Source: an uncultured Bacilli bacterium
GTDB lineage: Bacteria; Bacillota_I; Bacilli_A; RF39; UBA660
Assembly (NCBI GenBank): GCA_947628765.1
Contig: CANRBD010000057.1
Location: forward strand, 1 to 7,017
DNA: 7,017 nucleotides
Direction of reading: 5' to 3'
Numbering within the stretch: the first letter of the stretch is position 1; every line of letters begins with the position of its first letter. Positions 4,235-7,017 of this stretch are shown here, in pieces. A program made the position numbers and the translations under genes. A model generated the notes under the pieces. The model saw only the letters and a program-made list of their open reading frames with translations, did no database searches and was not told the origin of the DNA.

Positions 4235-5053
4235 ATGAAAGGAATCTTAGGCCGTAAAATCGGAATGACTGAGGTATTTGACCAAGAAGGCAAATTAACT
4301 CCAGTAACGGTTATCGAAGTAACTCCTAATGTAGTTACGCAAATTAAGACAAAAGCTACTGACGGTTATGATGCTATTCAATTAGGTATGGGTACCAAAA
4401 GAGAAAAATTAGCAACAAAAGCTTCTGTTGGTATTACCAATAAAGCAAATTGTGCACCTAAGCGCTTCTTTAAAGAAATTAGAGGTGTTGACACCAGCGC
4501 CTACACTTTAGGACAGGAAATCACAGCTGATATCTTTACAAGAGGTGAGGTTGTAGATGTAACTGGAACAACTAAAGGAAAAGGCTTCCAGGGTGTTATT
4601 AAAAGACATGGTCAACATAGAGGACCTATGGGACATGGTTCACATTATCATAGAAGACCAGGTTCAATGGGTACTATGAGACCAATGCGTGTATTTAAAG
4701 GTAAAAAATTACCAGGTCACATGGGAACATTAACGGTAACTATTCAAAACTTAGAAATCGTTGCTGTTGATATCGAAAATAATGTAATTTTAGTTAAAGG
4801 TAATATTCCAGGCCCTAAAAAAGGACTAGTAATTATTAAAAGTGCTGTTAAAAACCCTAACAAAGTTAATGAAAGACCTGAATTAGTTTCATGGGTAGAA
4901 AAAGAAGAAGCTCCAGTTCAGGAAGAAGTTACTGAAACTGCAGAAGCTGCTGAAACTACCGAAGAGCCTAAAGAAGAAACAAAAGCTGAAGAGACTCCAG
5001 AAGAAACTAATGAAGAACCTCTAAATACTGAAACTACTGAGGAAGAAAAGTAG
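4235..5053 (+). CDS. rplC: Large subunit ribosomal protein L3 with acidic C-terminal extension
   Basis: L3 is an early 50S assembly protein that reaches the peptidyl transferase centre. Residues 1-207 are a normal Bacilli-type L3: KGILGRKIGMT at the start, GTTKGKGFQGVIKRH in the middle, HYHRRPGSMG and RVFKGKKLPGHMG around the long loop, and LVKGNIPGPKKGLVIIKSAVK at the end of the core. Typical L3 stops near residue 209; this one runs to 272. The tail (about 222-272) is Glu/Thr-rich: 22 of 51 residues are Glu, with few Lys and no aromatic residue, so it is probably disordered and strongly negative. There is no frameshift: the tail ends at TAG, which forms part of the rplD ribosome binding site. 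Extended ribosomal proteins are known in Mollicutes. The tail's role here is unknown. Confidence 0.97.
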   Translation: MKGILGRKIGMTEVFDQEGKLTPVTVIEVTPNVVTQIKTKATDGYDAIQLGMGTKREKLATKASVGITNKANCAPKRFFKEIRGVDTSAYTLGQEITADIFTRGEVVDVTGTTKGKGFQGVIKRHGQHRGPMGHGSHYHRRPGSMGTMRPMRVFKGKKLPGHMGTLTVTIQNLEIVAVDIENNVILVKGNIPGPKKGLVIIKSAVKNPNKVNERPELVSWVEKEEAPVQEEVTETAEAAETTEEPKEETKAEETPEETNEEPLNTETTEEEK

Positions 5054-5062
5054 GAGGTAAAT

Positions 5063-5686
5063 ATGACAAAACAATCTGTAATTAATATTAAGGGTGAAAC
5101 TGTAGGCGACATCACTTTAAATAAAGATGTATGGGGAATAAAACCAAACGATGCTGTATTATATGATGCAATTACATTAGCTCGAAATTCCATGAGACAA
5201 GGAACTCACGACACAAAAACACGCAGTGACGTGAGCGGTGGTGGTAAAAAACCATGGAGACAAAAAGGTACTGGCCATGCTCGTCAAGGAAGTACTAGAT
5301 CTCCACAATGGACTGGTGGCGGAATTGTTTTCGGACCACATCCAAGAAAATATAACAAAAAAATGAATAGAAAAGAAAGAGTTTTAGCGCTCAAATCTGC
5401 TCTATCATATAAAGTAATAGACAAAGAACTTATTGTCTTAGATAATTTAAATATCGAAACTAATAAAACAAAAGATATGTTAAGTATCCTAAAAAATATT
5501 AAAGCTAGTAAAAACATTTTAATCGTGGTAAAAGAACTTACAGATAATGTAATCTTAAGCACACGTAATATTCCAAATGTAGTATTACTTGAAGCTTCAG
5601 AAATTAGTACATTAGATGTAATTGCTTCAGATAATTTAGTAATTACTGAAGATGCGGTTAAAGCTATAGAGGAGGTGCTTGCATAA
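5063..5686 (+). CDS. rplD: Large subunit ribosomal protein L4
   Basis: L4 binds 23S rRNA domain I, and its long loop lines the peptide exit tunnel. The 207 residues are the usual size. The tunnel loop is intact: SGGGKKPWRQKGTGHARQG (59-77) followed by STRSPQWTGGG, then GPHPRKYNKKMNRKERVLALKSAL. The loop's KPWRQKGTG is the site where macrolide-resistance changes map in other bacteria; nothing unusual is seen there. The C-terminal half has the expected alternation ending in TEDAVKAIEEVLA. In E. coli L4 is also the feedback repressor of this operon. The start follows TAGGAGGTAAAT, shared with the rplC stop. The TAA stop overlaps the rplW ATG by one base (TAATG), a coupled junction. Confidence 0.97.
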   Translation: MTKQSVINIKGETVGDITLNKDVWGIKPNDAVLYDAITLARNSMRQGTHDTKTRSDVSGGGKKPWRQKGTGHARQGSTRSPQWTGGGIVFGPHPRKYNKKMNRKERVLALKSALSYKVIDKELIVLDNLNIETNKTKDMLSILKNIKASKNILIVVKELTDNVILSTRNIPNVVLLEASEISTLDVIASDNLVITEDAVKAIEEVLA

Positions 5687-5958
5687 TGGATTATAGAGAC
5701 ATTATAAAATCACCAATCGTAACCGAAAAAAGTTCGGATTTAGCTAAACAAAACGTCATTACATTTAGTGTTGATGTTAAAGCTAATAAAACACAAATCA
5801 AAAAAGCTGTTGAAAATATTTTCAATGTTAAAGTTGATAATGTGAATACCATAAACGTTAAACCTAAGAAAAAAAGAGTTGGACGTTATGCTGGTAAAAC
5901 AAATAGAGTTAAAAAAGCAATCGTTAAATTAAAAGAAGGAAGTTCTATTGAACTTTAA
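5686..5958 (+). CDS. rplW: Large subunit ribosomal protein L23
   Basis: L23 lies at the exit of the peptide tunnel and is the docking site for trigger factor and the signal recognition particle. The 90 residues match the family. The N-terminal IIKSPIVTEKS, the central FSVDVKANKTQIKKAVENIFNV and the basic VKPKKKRVGRYAG loop are all recognisable. The ribosome binding site AGGAGGTG (5670-5677) lies inside the 3' end of rplD, 8 nt before the ATG. With the TAATG overlap this implies translational coupling to rplD. Its TAA is fused to the rplB site (TAAGGAGGG). Confidence 0.96.
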   Translation: MDYRDIIKSPIVTEKSSDLAKQNVITFSVDVKANKTQIKKAVENIFNVKVDNVNTINVKPKKKRVGRYAGKTNRVKKAIVKLKEGSSIEL

Positions 5959-5969
5959 GGAGGGAATAT

Positions 5970-6800
5970 ATGGCAATTAAATCATATAAACCAACCACTA
6001 ATGGTAGACGTGGTATGACTTCTTTAGTTAATGAAGAAATCACTAAAAGTACACCAGAAAAATCATTAGTAGTTACAATCAAAAAAACAGGTGGTCGTAA
6101 TAACCAAGGTAAAATAACAACTAGACATCATGGTGGCGGCGCTAAAAGAAAATATCGTATTATTGATTTCAAAAGAAATAAAGACGGTATCGTCGGAACA
6201 GTTGCAGCTATCGAATACGATCCAAATAGAAGTGCTAACATTGCTTTAATTAACTATGCTGATGGAGAAAAAAGATATATTTTAGCTCCAAAAGATTTAA
6301 AAGTAGGAATGAAAATTGAAAGTGGCGAAAATGCTGACATTAAAGTTGGTAACAATCTTCCACTTAAAGATATTCCTGAAGGAACTTTAGTTCACAATAT
6401 TGAACTTAAACCTGGCAAAGGTGGCCAAATGGCAAGAAGTGCCGGAGCTAGTGTACAAATTTTAGGCCGTGAAGGCGATTATACTTTACTTCGTTTAACA
6501 AGCGGAGAAGTAAGAAAAGTATTAAGTGTTTGTCGTGCAACAATCGGTGAAGTTGGAAATGCTGACTTTGAACTTGTTAATATCGGTAAAGCTGGTAGAA
6601 AAAGACATATGGGTATCAGACCTACTGTTCGTGGTTCAGTTATGAACCCTAACGATCACCCACACGGTGGTGGTGAAGGTGGAGCGCCTATTGGACGTAA
6701 ATCACCAGTTACCCCTTGGGGTAAACCTGCACTTGGACTTAAAACACGTAATAAGAAAAAAGCGTCTAACAAATTAATTGTTCGTCGCCGTAAAAAATAG
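5970..6800 (+). CDS. rplB: Large subunit ribosomal protein L2
   Basis: L2 is needed for subunit joining and peptidyl transfer. The 276 residues equal the usual length. Signature segments include KSYKPTTNGRRGMT at the start, GGRNNQGKITTRHHGGGAKR, IEYDPNRSANIALI, GKGGQMARSAG and, near the end, VMNPNDHPHGGGEG with the functionally important His after NPNDHP. The C-terminus is basic (NKLIVRRRKK), as expected. Spacing to rplW is 11 bp with a shared stop/Shine-Dalgarno. The stop TAG leads into GAAAGGATG, the rpsS binding site. No oddity seen. Confidence 0.98.
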   Translation: MAIKSYKPTTNGRRGMTSLVNEEITKSTPEKSLVVTIKKTGGRNNQGKITTRHHGGGAKRKYRIIDFKRNKDGIVGTVAAIEYDPNRSANIALINYADGEKRYILAPKDLKVGMKIESGENADIKVGNNLPLKDIPEGTLVHNIELKPGKGGQMARSAGASVQILGREGDYTLLRLTSGEVRKVLSVCRATIGEVGNADFELVNIGKAGRKRHMGIRPTVRGSVMNPNDHPHGGGEGGAPIGRKSPVTPWGKPALGLKTRNKKKASNKLIVRRRKK

Positions 6801-6817
6801 GAAAGGATGATTTATAG

Positions 6818-7017
6818 ATGGCAAGAAGTTTAAAAAAAGGCCCTTACGTATTTGATAGATTATTAAAAAGGGTTAATGAATTAAACGAATCTGGAAAAAA
6901 AGAAGTAATTAAAACTTGGTCTCGCCGTTCTACAATTTTCCCTGAATTTATTGGACACACATTTGCTGTTCATAATGGTAAAGAATTTATCCCTGTTTAT
7001 GTAACAGAAGATATGGT
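6818..7017 (+). CDS. rpsS: Small subunit ribosomal protein S19, 3' end outside window
   Basis: S19 is in the 30S head and with S13 contacts the A-site finger and P-site region. Sixty-six codons are visible before the right edge; family members have about 92. MARSLKKGPYVFDRLLKRV, TWSRRSTIFPEFIGHTFAVHNG and FIPVYVTEDMV match the family closely. AAAGGATG (6802-6809) is 8 nt before the ATG. It continues the S10 operon after rplB, and rplV would be expected next by the conserved gene order, but that lies outside the window. Confidence 0.96.
   Translation, partial: MARSLKKGPYVFDRLLKRVNELNESGKKEVIKTWSRRSTIFPEFIGHTFAVHNGKEFIPVYVTEDM

Noticed and set aside
4856..5062. L3 tail as a frameshift or fusion error
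   Set aside because: The frame is continuous from the core to a TAG that is part of a perfect rplD binding site. The tail composition is coherent, so it looks genuine.
4918..5193. Open frame of 91 codons on the - strand over the rplC/rplD junction
   Set aside because: Its Ser/Val-rich product is the reverse reading of the Glu/Thr-rich L3 tail codons, and no ribosome binding site or promoter supports it.
5284..5562. Open frame of 92 codons on the - strand inside rplD
   Set aside because: Antisense shadow of a conserved ribosomal protein gene, hydrophobic only because Lys/Asn codons read backwards give Phe/Leu.
463..6800. Mollicutes code with TGA as Trp
   Set aside because: Every Trp I checked is TGG and no gene has an in-frame TGA. 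The standard code explains all frames, although the absence of TGA stops means the window cannot fully exclude it.

Overview
The window is AT-rich, low-GC Gram-positive DNA. It has strong AGGAGG-type ribosome binding sites, sigma-A-like promoters, short intergenic gaps and a Bacilli-like S10 ribosomal protein operon. The proteins point to the Bacillota/Mycoplasmatota side (Bacilli, Erysipelotrichia-like or an uncultured Mollicutes-related gut lineage); I cannot name a genus. All complete genes read through in the standard bacterial code with TGG as Trp. None of them ends in TGA.

Layout. (1) Positions 1-431 hold two direct copies of a cassette of about 190 bp, 241 bp apart. Each copy has a tiny very hydrophobic reading frame on the + strand. 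On the - strand it has a well-formed promoter driving an RNA of about 85 nt that ends at a strong hairpin. I read this as a tandem type I toxin-antitoxin-like (or similar sense/antisense) locus that runs off the left edge. (2) On the - strand lie a short-chain dehydrogenase of the YghA/YhdF type (463-1383) and, upstream of it, gpsA (1441-2412). The gpsA intrinsic terminator is folded partly from its own last codons. (3) A divergent promoter region (2413-2531) separates gpsA from an uncharacterised + strand gene (2532-3680), which has a near-perfect consensus promoter and a cysteine-rich C-terminal module. A clean terminator follows at 3688-3718. (4) The S10 operon then begins with its own promoter and a structured leader of about 125 nt, followed by rpsJ, rplC, rplD, rplW, rplB and the first 66 codons of rpsS, which is cut by the right edge.

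Function. The right half is core translation: S10 and S19 of the small subunit and L3, L4, L23 and L2 of the large subunit. The genes are tightly packed, and several Shine-Dalgarno sequences are fused to the preceding stop codon. GpsA supplies sn-glycerol-3-phosphate for phospholipid synthesis. The dehydrogenase is probably a stress-related oxidoreductase with unknown substrate. The most unusual items are the tandem sense/antisense cassettes, the Glu/Thr-rich tail of about 60 residues on L3, the terminator embedded in the gpsA coding sequence, and the uncharacterised cysteine-module protein.
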